This document shows, in pieces, positions 7,463 to 16,616 of a DNA stretch of 64,000 nucleotides (position 1 is the first letter of the stretch; each line of letters begins with the position of its first letter). A program made the position numbers and the translations under genes. The notes beneath the pieces are model-generated. The model had not been told where the DNA came from. It did not search any database and saw only the letters and a program-made list of their open reading frames with translations. The stretch comes from RGVT01 sp037129475. Its GTDB lineage: Bacteria; Planctomycetota; Planctomycetia; Pirellulales; UBA1268. Where the stretch lies: positions 60,921-124,920 of the forward strand of contig JBAXUY010000001.1 in NCBI GenBank assembly GCA_037129475.1, in the 5' to 3' direction.

Positions 7463-7894
7463 ATGACCGTGAAAGAGTTTCGGGCCGTTCTGGCCGCCCA
7501 TCCGGCCACGAAGATGCACTGGATGCTGCCGGACCGGTCGTTCGTCCCGGTCCATTACCACATCACGGAAGTGGGGCGTGTGCAGAAGGACTTCATCGAC
7601 TGCGGCGGCACGGTCCGATCCACGACCTCCTGCCTGCTCCAGATCTGGGTGGCCGACGACAAGGATCATCGGCTCGAGACGACCACGTTGGAGAAGATCA
7701 TGGATATCGCCAGTGCGGTGCTGAAGAGCGACGATCTGCCGGTCGAAGTCGAGTACGAGGAGGCAACGATCTCGCAGTATCCGGTTGCCGGTGCGGAAGT
7801 GACGCCCGCCGGTCTGTTGTTCTCGCTCGGCACCAAGCACACCGCCTGCCTCGCGCCGGAGAAGTGCGGGGTCGGGGGTGAAGGGTGCTGCTGA
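7463..7894 (+). CDS. DUF6428-like protein of the arsenic operon
   Basis: This 143-residue protein resembles the DUF6428 family. Visible features are an early 'HYHITEVG' segment, a 'FIDCGGTVR' stretch with one cysteine, 'SCLLQIWVA', and a cysteine-rich tail ('TACLAPEKCGVGGEGCC', four cysteines in the last 17 residues). It has no signal peptide or membrane span, so it is probably cytoplasmic. It begins 11 bases after arsC. My recollection is that the family often sits beside arsR and arsC in other bacteria, which fits here, but its biochemical role is not known to me. The Cys-rich tail could bind arsenite or another soft metal; that is a guess. Confidence 0.75.
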   Translation: MTVKEFRAVLAAHPATKMHWMLPDRSFVPVHYHITEVGRVQKDFIDCGGTVRSTTSCLLQIWVADDKDHRLETTTLEKIMDIASAVLKSDDLPVEVEYEEATISQYPVAGAEVTPAGLLFSLGTKHTACLAPEKCGVGGEGCC

Positions 7895-7938
7895 GGCGTG
7901 TGGACTCTCGCGTCGACCAACGATACGGGCGGTCCAGA

Positions 7939-8766
7939 CTAGCCGCGGATGCCATACCGGCGGCGGATGAGGCGAAGGAACCACGCCTCGGGGAGAATCT
8001 TCCGCAGCGCCATGAGCAGCGGGGCGGGGGGCGCGACCGGATAGCGGAGCCGCCAGCCGCGGTCCGTGATCGCGCGGACAATCGTCGCGGCGACCACCTC
8101 GGGTCCGCTCCCTGCCTCGCGACCGCCTGACAGCGAAATCTGCTCGCAGTGTGAGGCCAGCTCGTCGTAGCCGCCCCCTGGCGGCGCGGCGATCGGCTCC
8201 CGGCTGCGACCGTAGAACTCGGTGCGGATCGCGCCGGGCTCGACGAGCCGCATGCGGATGCCGAATGGCCGCAGTTCGAACGCCAGCGATTCGCTGAACC
8301 CCTCCACGGCCCACTTCGTCGCGTGATAGATGCTGTAGAGCGGAAACGTCACCCGCCCGCCCATCGACGACACCTGCACGAGCGTGCCGCTTCCCTGCCG
8401 TCGCATCACCGGGATCGCGGCCCGCGTGACCCGCATCAGCCCGAACACGTTGGTTTCGAACTGCCGACGGATCGTCTCGTCGTCCGTCCCCTCGAACACC
8501 CCATCGACCGCGTAGCCGGCGTTGTTCACGACCGCGTCGAGACGGCCGAACCGTGCCACTGCTTCCGCCACCGCCGCCTCGATGGTCTCGGAGTTCGTGA
8601 CGTCGAGCGGAAGCACGATCACGCCGGGGAGCGATGCCAGGTCTGCGGCGTCGTCCGGTCGCCGCATCGTCGCCGCCACGCTCCAGCCGCGTGCCGCACA
8701 CGCGGCCACCGTCGCCCGGCCGATGCCGGACGAGGCCCCGGTGACGAGGACGGCGGGAGCGGGCAT
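7939..8766 (-). CDS. Short-chain dehydrogenase/reductase (classical SDR)
   Basis: This 275-residue oxidoreductase has the cofactor motif 'TGASSGIG' (residues 9-16), 'NNAG' in the 'DAVVNNAGYAVDG' strand, a catalytic serine in 'QVSSMGGR', and the Y-x3-K pair in 'YHATKW'. The region 'VEPGAIRTEFYGRS' follows as usual. An arginine in 'ATMRRPDD' after the second strand suggests NADP(H) preference. The C-terminus is longer than the core fold and basic ('WFLRLIRRRYGIRG'), perhaps a membrane-touching tail. Substrate unknown. The start is the ATG at 8766, directly before the Rossmann strand. It is divergent from the acyltransferase gene. Confidence 0.92.
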   Translation of the reverse strand: MPAPAVLVTGASSGIGRATVAACAARGWSVAATMRRPDDAADLASLPGVIVLPLDVTNSETIEAAVAEAVARFGRLDAVVNNAGYAVDGVFEGTDDETIRRQFETNVFGLMRVTRAAIPVMRRQGSGTLVQVSSMGGRVTFPLYSIYHATKWAVEGFSESLAFELRPFGIRMRLVEPGAIRTEFYGRSREPIAAPPGGGYDELASHCEQISLSGGREAGSGPEVVAATIVRAITDRGWRLRYPVAPPAPLLMALRKILPEAWFLRLIRRRYGIRG

Positions 8767-8856
8767 GGCAGGGTGGCTATTCAGGAGACGGAGAACCCGC
8801 CACAACATATCCGTTTCGGGTCGGCCATGCAGGGCAGACCCGCTCGGAGCGACGCC

Positions 8857-10425
8857 ATGACCGAACGCCGCAGCGACCTCGACGCCCTCCGCAGTTTCGC
8901 GATGGCACTCGGTATCGCCGTGCATGCGAGCCTGGCGTTCTACCAGGCGCCGTGGCCCGTGCACGACACGCGGCCGAGCGGCCTGCTGCCACTCGTGTTC
9001 CTCGCCATCCACGGCTTCCGGATGCCGCTGTTCTTCCTCCTGAGCGGCTACTTCACGATGCTCGTGTATCGCCGCCGGGGCCTCGGCAGCCTGCTCCGGC
9101 AGCGATTCGCGCGGATCGTCGTGCCCCTCGTGCTCGCGATGGCCACGATCGGGCCGCTCGACGGCGCGCTCCAACGGCACGCCATCCGCTCGAACCAAGC
9201 CGACCCGGCGATCGCCGAGATGTTCGCCGGCGATGCCGACGCGGTTCGCCGCCGATTCGCCGCGGGGGCCGACGCCGAGGGCCGCGACGCCCTGTTTCGC
9301 CGGCGGATGCTCTCGTGGGCGGCCTGCTCCAACCATCCCGCGGTCGTCGCGGCTGTGCTCGACGCGGGCGGCGACGTCAACGCCCGTGGCGGGCTCGGCG
9401 ACACCACGCTGCACGAGGCCGTGGCCTTCGGACGCGATGAGGCTGCGGCGGCACTGCTCGATGTCGGTGCCGATCCACGGATCGCCAACCGGTCGGGCCG
9501 CACGCCCCTGGCGATGACGCTCCTCTCGCCCGAACTGGCCGCCGAGTACGCGCCGCTGCTTGGCCTGCCGCCGCTCGATGCAGACGAGATCGCCCGGGGT
9601 CGCGGGCGGATCCGCGCGATGCTCGGCGATGACGAAATGACCGTCGGCGGCCCGCTCGACCGCGTGGTGCTCGCCTACTGGCAATGGCTGGGGTCCGACC
9701 GCTTCCGGCTCCGCTTCGGCGGCAGGCCGTTGCACCTCGTCGACACCAACCTCTTCGACCACCTCTGGTTTCTGTGGTTTCTCTGCTGGCTCGTGGGGGC
9801 GTTCGCGACGGTCGCAGCCATGAATCTCCTGCCGAGCGGCCGCCACCGGTGGTGGTTCGTGCCACTGTCGCTCGTGCCGCAGCTCTTCATGGGGCAGTCG
9901 ATGTCGGGGTTCTTTGGGCCCGACACGTCGTTCGGCCTCCTGCCGATGCCCCACCTGCTGGTCTTCTACGGCTGCTTTTATTTTTTTGGGGCTGCGACGT
10001 TCGCGGCTGAAGGGATGGAGACGCGGCTCGGGGCACGCTGGCCGCTCCTGCTGCCGGCGGCCTTGGTGCTCTTCGTCGTCGGAGTCGTCACGATCGGCGT
10101 CCGGCCGGCCGCGGCCGTGCTCCAACCGGCCTACGCCTGGGCGATGTCGCTTGGACTGATCGGCCTCTTCCACCGAGTTTTCGCTCACCCAAGTGCACGG
10201 GTCGCCTGGCTCGCCGATGCGGCGTACTGGATGTATCTCGCGCACGTACCGCTCGTCATTGCGGCGCAGATCGCCGTGCGCGACTGGCCGCTGCCGGGCA
10301 TCGTGAAGTTTCTGCTGATCCTGGCTGCCGTGACCACCGTGCTGCTCGTGTCGTACGCATGGTGCATCCGCCCCACGATCCTCGGCCGAATCCTCAACGG
10401 CCCGCGGACGGCGGCGAAGCGGTAG
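8857..10425 (+). CDS. Membrane acyltransferase (acyltransferase 3/OpgC-like) with inserted ankyrin repeats
   Basis: This 522-residue protein is a multi-span acyltransferase-3 protein interrupted by a soluble insert. Residues 1-110 have the first membrane spans, beginning 'DLDALRSFAMALGIAVHASLA' (with the family's His) and 'FRMPLFFLLSGYF'. Residues ~115-240 read as ankyrin repeats: 'AGDADAVRRRFAAGAD', 'VVAAVLDAGGDVNARG' and 'TTLHEAVAFGRDEAAAALL' are near-consensus. The rest ('HLWFLWFLCWLVGAF' onward) returns to membrane spans. The family O-acylates glycans or lipids; OpgC (MdoC) succinylates periplasmic glucans. I chose the ATG at 8857 with 'GGAG' upstream; an ATG at 8827 is possible. The ankyrin insert suggests a protein partner. 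Confidence 0.85.
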   Translation: MTERRSDLDALRSFAMALGIAVHASLAFYQAPWPVHDTRPSGLLPLVFLAIHGFRMPLFFLLSGYFTMLVYRRRGLGSLLRQRFARIVVPLVLAMATIGPLDGALQRHAIRSNQADPAIAEMFAGDADAVRRRFAAGADAEGRDALFRRRMLSWAACSNHPAVVAAVLDAGGDVNARGGLGDTTLHEAVAFGRDEAAAALLDVGADPRIANRSGRTPLAMTLLSPELAAEYAPLLGLPPLDADEIARGRGRIRAMLGDDEMTVGGPLDRVVLAYWQWLGSDRFRLRFGGRPLHLVDTNLFDHLWFLWFLCWLVGAFATVAAMNLLPSGRHRWWFVPLSLVPQLFMGQSMSGFFGPDTSFGLLPMPHLLVFYGCFYFFGAATFAAEGMETRLGARWPLLLPAALVLFVVGVVTIGVRPAAAVLQPAYAWAMSLGLIGLFHRVFAHPSARVAWLADAAYWMYLAHVPLVIAAQIAVRDWPLPGIVKFLLILAAVTTVLLVSYAWCIRPTILGRILNGPRTAAKR

Positions 10426-10484
10426 GCGCGCCGTTTCCGGCAACGACGACCTTCTCGGGTGACGGACGGCCCGCCGACCGGTCG

Positions 10485-12827
10485 CTACGAGCCCATCTTC
10501 ATGGTCCGCAGCCGCAGCGCGTTGGCCACGACCGACACCGAACTCAGGCTCATGGCGGCGGCGGCGATCATCGGGTTGAGCAGCAGGTGGCTCGAGAGCG
10601 GATAGAGCACCCCCGCCGCGATCGGCACGCCCAGCGCGTTGTAGACGAGCGCGAAGAACAGGTTTTGGCGGATGTTGCGCATCGTGTGGCGGCTCAAGTC
10701 GATCGCCTTCACGATCCCCCGGAGGTCGCCCTTCACGAGCGTCACCCCGGCCGATTCGATGGCGGCGTCGGAGCCGGTGCCCATGGCGATGCCGACGTCG
10801 GCCGCGGCCAGGGCCGGCGCGTCGTTGATCCCGTCGCCGGCCATCGCCACCGTGCGTCCCTCCGCCTGCAAGGCCCGGACGAGGTCGTGCTTCCCCTCCG
10901 GCTTCACTCCGGCGCGAAACTCGTCGATCCCGAGCCCGGCGGCGACGGTGCGGGCCGTCTGTTCGCTGTCGCCGGTGAGCATGATGATCCGCAGCCCGAG
11001 GTCATGGAGGCTGCGGACCGCCTCGGGTGTCGAAGCCTTGATCGGGTCCGACACCGCGATCAGCCCGGCGAGTCGCTTGTCGATGGCCACGTGCATCACC
11101 GTGCGGCCCTGCTGCTGGAGCGCTGCGGACCGCTCGTCGAGGGCCGCCAGATCGGCCACGTGCTCCTCGGCGAGCCAGGCCCGCTTGCCGACGAGCACCT
11201 CCCGGCCCTCGACGGTGCCCCGGGCGCCGCCGCCCGTCACGGAATCGAAGTGGGCCACCGTCGGTACCGACAGGTTTCGCGCCGTGGCCCCCGCCACGAT
11301 CGCCCGGGCCAGCGGGTGCTCACTCTGCTGCTCGACGCTTGCGGCAGTCCGCAGGAGATCCACCTCGGTCATGCCTGCGGCCGGGAGGCACTCGGTGAGC
11401 GACGGGCGGCCGGCCGTCAGCGTTCCCGTCTTGTCGACGACCACGGTGTCGACCTTCTCGAGCCGTTCGAGCACCTCGGCGTTCTTCACGAGCACGCCCT
11501 CCCGCGCCCCGCGGCCGATGCCGACCATGATCGACATCGGCGTGGCGAGCCCCAGCGCGCAGGGGCAGGCGATGATCAGCACGGCGACGGCATTGACCAG
11601 CGCCCAGGCCAGCGGCGGCTGCTCCGGCGCCGCGATCGCCCACACCAGAAACGTGACGACGGCGATCGCCAGCACGGCGGGCACGAAATAGCCCGCCACG
11701 GCGTCGGCGACCTTCTGGATCGGCGCCCGGCTCCGCTGCGCGTCGGCCACCATGCCGATGATCCGCGCGAGCACCGTGTCTGTGCCGACCTTGTCGGCGA
11801 CCATCAGGAACGACCCCGTCTGGTTGAGCGTGCCGCCGATCACCGCATCGCCGATCCGCTTCTCCACGGGCATCGGCTCGCCGGTGATCATCGATTCCTC
11901 GACCGAGCTTCCGCCTTCCGTCAGCCGGCCGTCCACGGGGATCTTCTCGCCGGGCCGCACCCGCAGCACGTCGCCCTGATGCACGTCGTCGAGCGGCACC
12001 TCGCGTTCCTCGCCCTGGCGGACCACCCGGGCCACGGGCGGGGCCAGCGACAAAAGTTCGCGGATGGCGGCCCCCGTGCGGTGCCGGGCCCGCAGTTCGA
12101 GCAGCTGCCCGAGCAGCACCAGCGTGATGATCACCGCCGCCGCCTCGAAATACACCGGCACGCCGCCGTCGTGCCGGAACTGGTGCGGGATGAGCGTGGG
12201 AAACAGGACGGCGACGAGGCTGTAGAGATACGCGGCACCCGTGCCGATGGCGATCAGCGTGAACATGTTGAGGTGGCCCGTCACGAGCGACCAGAATCCC
12301 CGCTCGAAGAACGGCCAGCCGGCCCAGAGCACCACCGGCGTGGCGAGGGCCAGCTGCAGCCAGGGCTCGATCGACGGCCCCAGCCAGCGATCGACCGGCA
12401 CGCCCAGCATGGGCAGCATCGAGATGAGAAACACCGGCAGCGTGAGCGTGGCGGCGATCCAAAACCTCCGGGTCATGCCGCGCAACTCGGGATCGTCGTC
12501 TTCCGTATCGAGTTGCAGGGTCTTCGGCTCCAGGTCCATGCCGCACTTCGGGCAGGCCCCGGGCCCCACCTGCTCGATCTCCGGATGCATCGGGCATGTA
12601 TAGATGGCATCGGCGCGGCCGGTGGCCGGAGCGGCGGCTGGGCGGTGCGACCCGCAGCAGGACGACGCTGGCGCTGACGCTGGTAATGACGAGATGGAGA
12701 GCAACGCGTCGCCCTTGAACTTCCGGAGGCAGCCCTCGGAGCAGAAGTAGGAGGTGACGCCGTCGCGAACCGCGCTCTTGGCGGTCTTTTCATCGACGGT
12801 CATGCCGCAGATGGGATCAGTAGCCAT
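10485..12827 (-). CDS. copA: Copper-translocating P1B-type ATPase with YHS and HMBD N-terminus
   Basis: This 780-residue copper exporter has an unusual metal-handling N-terminus. Residues 1-40 are a YHS domain (C7, C29, C33). Residues 76-98 are a heavy-metal-binding 'YTCPMHPEI...ACPKCGMDLEP' segment. No CxxC HMA domain is present. The core is complete: the membrane metal site C421-P-C423, the actuator 'SMITGEPMPV', the phosphorylated Asp465 in 'DKTGTLT', the P1B 'SEHPLA' His-Pro, and the hinge 'GDGINDAPAL'. It pumps Cu(I) out of the cytoplasm using ATP. Neighbours are unrelated, and no copper regulator is adjacent. Start at the ATG at 12827 begins the YHS domain exactly. Confidence 0.95.
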   Translation of the reverse strand: MATDPICGMTVDEKTAKSAVRDGVTSYFCSEGCLRKFKGDALLSISSLPASAPASSCCGSHRPAAAPATGRADAIYTCPMHPEIEQVGPGACPKCGMDLEPKTLQLDTEDDDPELRGMTRRFWIAATLTLPVFLISMLPMLGVPVDRWLGPSIEPWLQLALATPVVLWAGWPFFERGFWSLVTGHLNMFTLIAIGTGAAYLYSLVAVLFPTLIPHQFRHDGGVPVYFEAAAVIITLVLLGQLLELRARHRTGAAIRELLSLAPPVARVVRQGEEREVPLDDVHQGDVLRVRPGEKIPVDGRLTEGGSSVEESMITGEPMPVEKRIGDAVIGGTLNQTGSFLMVADKVGTDTVLARIIGMVADAQRSRAPIQKVADAVAGYFVPAVLAIAVVTFLVWAIAAPEQPPLAWALVNAVAVLIIACPCALGLATPMSIMVGIGRGAREGVLVKNAEVLERLEKVDTVVVDKTGTLTAGRPSLTECLPAAGMTEVDLLRTAASVEQQSEHPLARAIVAGATARNLSVPTVAHFDSVTGGGARGTVEGREVLVGKRAWLAEEHVADLAALDERSAALQQQGRTVMHVAIDKRLAGLIAVSDPIKASTPEAVRSLHDLGLRIIMLTGDSEQTARTVAAGLGIDEFRAGVKPEGKHDLVRALQAEGRTVAMAGDGINDAPALAAADVGIAMGTGSDAAIESAGVTLVKGDLRGIVKAIDLSRHTMRNIRQNLFFALVYNALGVPIAAGVLYPLSSHLLLNPMIAAAAMSLSSVSVVANALRLRTMKMGS

Positions 12828-12909
12828 GGGTGCAGGGTTCCTTTTCAGAGGGCATCAGCCTACCCGAGGTGTTCGCCATGCAGGGCGGGGAGCTGGGCAT
12901 GCCCGGCTC

Positions 12910-13638
12910 TCAGCCGCTCGCACTCCGACGGCGTGCGTGGCCCAGGTACATGATCTGCACCGTGGGCAGCCGGCCGAAGGTGAAGTCGAGGCGACGGTCG
13001 AGCCCGCAGGGGCCCAACCCGACGATCGGCCCGACACTCAAGCCACGGGCGACGAGCTTGGCACGGAGTTCTGAGGGCTTGATGAATTTTGCAGGATCGT
13101 GCGTGCCCCACGGCAGCAGCCGCAGGATGCGCTCGCCCATGTGCACGATGACGAACGTCGCGAGCATCGTGCGGTTGATGGTGTCGAACAGGAACAAGCC
13201 GCCCGGCTTCAGCACGCGGGCGATCTCGTCGAGCACGCGGTCGACATCGGCGACGTGTTCCAGGACATCCACGCAGACCACGCAGTCGACGCTGCGATCG
13301 GCGAGAGGAATCGCCTCGCCGCTGCCGAGCCGATAATCGATGGCAAGCCCTTCTTCGCCGGCATGGGCCCTGGCGGCGACGACTGCTGCGTCGGTGGGGT
13401 CGACACCGATGACGGTCGCTCCGCGTTTGGCCAGCGCCTCCGACATGAAGCCGCCGCCACACCCCAGATCGAGAACGGTCTTGCCGTGCCAGGTGCCGAT
13501 GACCGTGTCAAAAACGGAAAGCCGCGCGGGCACGAGGTTGTGCAGGAGACGCAGGAACCGCTGCGACCCGTCCCACCAATTGGCGGCGTGAGTACGGTAG
13601 ATGGAGAGGTCATTTCGCATCGCGTGCGTCTGAATCAC
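12910..13638 (-). CDS. UbiG-like class I SAM-dependent methyltransferase
   Basis: This 242-residue methyltransferase has motif I 'VLDLGCGGGFMSE' (residues 55-67), the acidic post-II 'VIGVDPTD', and motif 'VCVDVLEHVAD' followed by 'VLKPGGLFLFDTI'. The N-terminal 'NWWDG' and the later 'GTHDPAKFIKPSEL' match UbiG, which O-methylates catechol-type quinone precursors. It lies 22 bases behind the ketosynthase gene, so an O-methylation of the polyketide-type product of this locus is a reasonable guess; a true quinone-biosynthesis role is the alternative. The start used is a GTG at 13638; the ATG at 13620 is equally plausible and removes six residues. Confidence 0.85.
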   Translation of the reverse strand: MIQTHAMRNDLSIYRTHAANWWDGSQRFLRLLHNLVPARLSVFDTVIGTWHGKTVLDLGCGGGFMSEALAKRGATVIGVDPTDAAVVAARAHAGEEGLAIDYRLGSGEAIPLADRSVDCVVCVDVLEHVADVDRVLDEIARVLKPGGLFLFDTINRTMLATFVIVHMGERILRLLPWGTHDPAKFIKPSELRAKLVARGLSVGPIVGLGPCGLDRRLDFTFGRLPTVQIMYLGHARRRSASG

Positions 13639-13660
13639 TTTCCGGCCGCCGGCATGGTAC

Positions 13661-15022
13661 TCAAGGCCCCGCCTGACGCATCACGATCGCCGCATTGTGC
13701 CCGCCAAAGGCCGACGACTGCGAGACTGCCCAGACGAGCCCGGCGTCGGTCGATCGCCGGACAAAGTTCAGCGGCCGCACCGGATCCTCCAGGTTCACGC
13801 AGCCGTGCACCTTCTGATCGCGGAGCGACAAGGCGGTGATCGCGGCTTCGATCGCTCCGCTTGCACCGATGCAATGGCCGGTGAGCGACTTCGTGGCGTT
13901 GACGAGCGGCCGCGAGCCGAAGATCGTTTCGATGACGGCTGATTCCACGTCGTCGTTGACGACGGTCCCGGTTCCATGGGCATTGACGTAGTCGACGTCG
14001 CCCGGGTCGATCCCGGCGTCGGCGAGCGACGAACCGACGGCCCGCGCCAGCTGCTGGCCGGCCGGTTCCATGATCATCATGCTGTAGGCGTCGAACGACT
14101 CGCCGTATCCGACGATCTCGGCGTAGATCCGGGCGCCGCGTCGGCGGGCATGCTGCCACTCCTCGCAGACGAGCACCGCCGCGCCCCCTTCCGCCAGGAG
14201 AAATCCCGTGCGGTTGCGGTCGAACGGGCGGTTTGCAGCGTCCGGACGATCGACGACCGAGGCCAGCGTTCTCGCGGTGTCGAACGCCCTGAACACCCCG
14301 CCGAACGGGTCGCCCACGAACTCCGCTCCGCCGCAGAGAACCATGTCGGTGTCACCGTGGCGGATGGAGCGCAGGGCGTGGCCGACCGCCGCGGTCCCGG
14401 CGGCGCAGGCGAGCGCACACGTGGTGTTCGGCCCCCGCAGGGAATAGCGGATGCCGAGCGTGGCCGACACCGCATTGGGCATGATCATCGACGCCGCGAA
14501 GGGGTTGAACCGTTTTGGAAGGGCCGCGAGCAGCGTGTCGAGGGCAGCCGTCGCGGGATCGGTGGCTTGCGGTTCGCTGCGGCATTCGAGCGGTTGAATC
14601 GGCGTGAGCAGGTGGCTGTTTTGGGACGTGATCAGCGTGGTGATTCCGCCCACGGCGGTGCCCATGAACACGCCCGCCCGATCACAATCGATTCCCGCCA
14701 GCTGCCAGATGCCGCGCTTCGCGTCCACCAGCGACGCCTCCAGCCCGGCGTCGGCGAGTGCCTCCCCGGCCGCGACGATCGCAAGCATGGCCGATGTGTC
14801 GAGCCGCATCGCCTCGAGCGGCGTGATGCCCGCCGCCTCGAAGTCCACGGTCGGCAGCGGCGCCCAGACGGTCGACTGAAACCCGCTCCAGCGCAGCCAC
14901 TGGTCGGGAATCGGGGCGACTGCCGCCCGGCCCGCGAGGGAGGCGTCCCAGCACTCGGCTGTGGAGGTGCCCACGGGCGATACCATGCCGATGCCGGTGA
15001 CCGCCACCCGCCGCCGGCTCAC
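13661..15022 (-). CDS. Beta-ketoacyl-ACP synthase, FabF-like (type II)
   Basis: This 453-residue ketosynthase has the full thiolase-fold triad: nucleophile C206 in 'CALACAAGTAA', H349 in 'NAHGTGT' and H383 in 'LTGHCIGASGA', with K378 before it. It condenses malonyl-ACP with an acyl thioester. It begins inside the stop of the ACP gene (ATGA overlap), so the pair is translationally coupled. Together with the type III PKS upstream this suggests a dedicated system that builds or hands over an acyl starter. Length is ~40 residues more than E. coli FabF, mostly in an insertion after residue 130. A role in normal fatty-acid synthesis is less likely given the context. Confidence 0.92.
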   Translation of the reverse strand: MSRRRVAVTGIGMVSPVGTSTAECWDASLAGRAAVAPIPDQWLRWSGFQSTVWAPLPTVDFEAAGITPLEAMRLDTSAMLAIVAAGEALADAGLEASLVDAKRGIWQLAGIDCDRAGVFMGTAVGGITTLITSQNSHLLTPIQPLECRSEPQATDPATAALDTLLAALPKRFNPFAASMIMPNAVSATLGIRYSLRGPNTTCALACAAGTAAVGHALRSIRHGDTDMVLCGGAEFVGDPFGGVFRAFDTARTLASVVDRPDAANRPFDRNRTGFLLAEGGAAVLVCEEWQHARRRGARIYAEIVGYGESFDAYSMMIMEPAGQQLARAVGSSLADAGIDPGDVDYVNAHGTGTVVNDDVESAVIETIFGSRPLVNATKSLTGHCIGASGAIEAAITALSLRDQKVHGCVNLEDPVRPLNFVRRSTDAGLVWAVSQSSAFGGHNAAIVMRQAGP

Positions 15023-15306
15023 GAGAGCCCCTGCTCACCGATCCGCAGGCTGACGTAGTCGACAACCTCCTCGACCGTGGAAAGCTGGGCGGCTTCGTCG
15101 AAGGAAATCTTGCCCTTGAACTCGCGTTCGAGCGCCATCACCAGCATGACCGCGTCGACCGAGTCGGCACCGAGATCTTCCCGGAGCCGGCTGCCGGCCG
15201 GCACGACAGCGGATTCGAGCCCGAGCACGTCGCGGATCACCACGTCAATCCGTGCTGCCACCGCGGCGGAGGCCGGTGATGCCGGGTCTGACACGTCGGT
15301 CTCCAA
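15019..15306 (-). CDS. Acyl carrier protein
   Basis: This 95-residue protein is an ACP: the phosphopantetheine attachment serine is S49 in 'LGADSVDAVML', flanked by helix II 'VMLVMALEREFKGKISFDE'. It has a longer N-terminus than AcpP (about 15 extra residues) so the start is uncertain: the first in-frame start is a TTG at 15306, and a GTG follows at 15294. Its stop overlaps the ketosynthase start. After activation by a phosphopantetheinyl transferase (not in the window) it should carry the growing acyl chain for the adjacent ketosynthase and perhaps load the type III PKS. Confidence 0.9.
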   Translation of the reverse strand: METDVSDPASPASAAVAARIDVVIRDVLGLESAVVPAGSRLREDLGADSVDAVMLVMALEREFKGKISFDEAAQLSTVEEVVDYVSLRIGEQGLS

Positions 15307-15395
15307 GAAGTGTGGATGTCACCCGCGTCCGTGCGTCGAAGCAGTCCAGTCTAAACGCTGCGGGAACGCCAGTCGATCCGCCGACTACGGCCGTC

Positions 15396-16616
15396 TCAGA
15401 CCACCCGTGCGACCATCGCCGTCGCCGTGAGGCCCGGCCCAAACGCGAGGCTGACGACCAACGTGCCCGTCGTGACGTCAGGGTTGCGCAGGATGCGATC
15501 CCAGATGTGCGGCACCGTGGCCGAACTCTTGTTGCCCCCTTCGCGGAGCGCATCCTTGCTGAGCGCGATCTGGTCCTTCGAAAGGCGGAGGCAGCTGCCG
15601 ACCAAGTCGACGATCGCCGGGCCGCCGGGATGGATCACCCAGATGATGTCTCCCTTGTCGGACTGGAGGTCGAGGCCGGTGTCGCGCAGGAGGGTGCCGA
15701 TGAATTCCTCTGCGTGGGCCGCGATGAGCCGCGGCACGTCGATCGAGAGCGTCATCTCGAATCGGTTGACGATCGGCCGCCAGGTCATGGCGTCGGAGGA
15801 ATTCGGAATCGTGGTGTCCGCATACCGGATCACCTCGAGACCGCGCCCGGGCCGCTCCCGGAACACCTCGTCGGTGCATGCCGAATAGCGGATGAACCCG
15901 TCGGCAAACAGGCTGTCGCAGATGATGTGCTCGGCGTCGAGGTGGTCGGGGGCCACGTGGATCGAGCAGATCTCGGTGTGGGCGATGTCGACTCGCCCGC
16001 CGGCACGCGCCAGTCCGCTCCGCGCCGCTGCCAGGGAGCCGGCGGCCATCCGCACCGCGGGGAACGCACCGTAGCAGCCCTGGTGGTAGCAATGGCTGAC
16101 GGTCGTCCGGAACCAACCCCTCTCGGAGACCAGTTCGTGCACCGGACTGGGCAGACGGTAGCCGGTGGTCGAGACGTGGATCAACTCGCCGGGGGCGTCG
16201 TCCGGGTCTGGATACATCTGGTCGAGCGCCGCCCGCGCGTGCCTGCGGAAGATCGCCAGCCGGTCGTCGATGTCGGCGCCACCGGCCTTGGCCAGAAACG
16301 TGCTCGTAAACGGGATCGTGGCAAAATCCAGGTCGGCGGGGTCCTTGGCCGCCTCCGCGTCCGGCAGGACCGAGATCCGCCGCGACGCGATGTGCTTGGG
16401 GGAAACGCAGTACTTCTCCCACGCCGCCCGAATCGTCCCGGCCGCCGCATCCGTCGTGCTTCGCCCGCCGCTCCCGCCATTCGACGCGTCTACGAACTCG
16501 GCGAAGCGGATCGAGATTTCACGGAGTTTGTCCTGCTTGACCGACTCGGTCAGGTAGACCGGCCGGAAATCGGACAGCACGACACCCATGCGATCGGCGC
16601 TCACGGCGTTCTTCAT
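15396..16616 (-). CDS. Type III polyketide synthase (chalcone/stilbene synthase-like)
   Basis: This 406-residue protein aligns by eye with chalcone-synthase-type enzymes: nucleophile C181 in 'YHQGCYGAFPAVRMA', H329 in 'VIHPGGPAIVD' and N362 in 'EGGNKSSAT', with the C-terminal 'FGPGLTATAM' matching the family's GFGPG loop. Such enzymes extend an acyl-CoA or acyl-ACP starter with malonyl units and cyclise it, giving alkylresorcinols, alkylpyrones or related rings. The Cys-His-Asn spacing fits type III PKS, not FabH. Residues 40-140 contain a segment ('SNGGSGGRSTTDAAAG') not typical of plant enzymes. It heads the minus-strand run PKS-ACP-KAS-methyltransferase and is divergent from a second gene group with two methyltransferases. 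Confidence 0.87.
   Translation of the reverse strand: MKNAVSADRMGVVLSDFRPVYLTESVKQDKLREISIRFAEFVDASNGGSGGRSTTDAAAGTIRAAWEKYCVSPKHIASRRISVLPDAEAAKDPADLDFATIPFTSTFLAKAGGADIDDRLAIFRRHARAALDQMYPDPDDAPGELIHVSTTGYRLPSPVHELVSERGWFRTTVSHCYHQGCYGAFPAVRMAAGSLAAARSGLARAGGRVDIAHTEICSIHVAPDHLDAEHIICDSLFADGFIRYSACTDEVFRERPGRGLEVIRYADTTIPNSSDAMTWRPIVNRFEMTLSIDVPRLIAAHAEEFIGTLLRDTGLDLQSDKGDIIWVIHPGGPAIVDLVGSCLRLSKDQIALSKDALREGGNKSSATVPHIWDRILRNPDVTTGTLVVSLAFGPGLTATAMVARVV

Noticed and set aside
10359..12677. An open frame of 772 codons on the plus strand opposite copA.
   Set aside because: It has a composition typical of antisense reading (His/Arg/Asp-rich) and no domain, whereas copA has every P-type ATPase motif.
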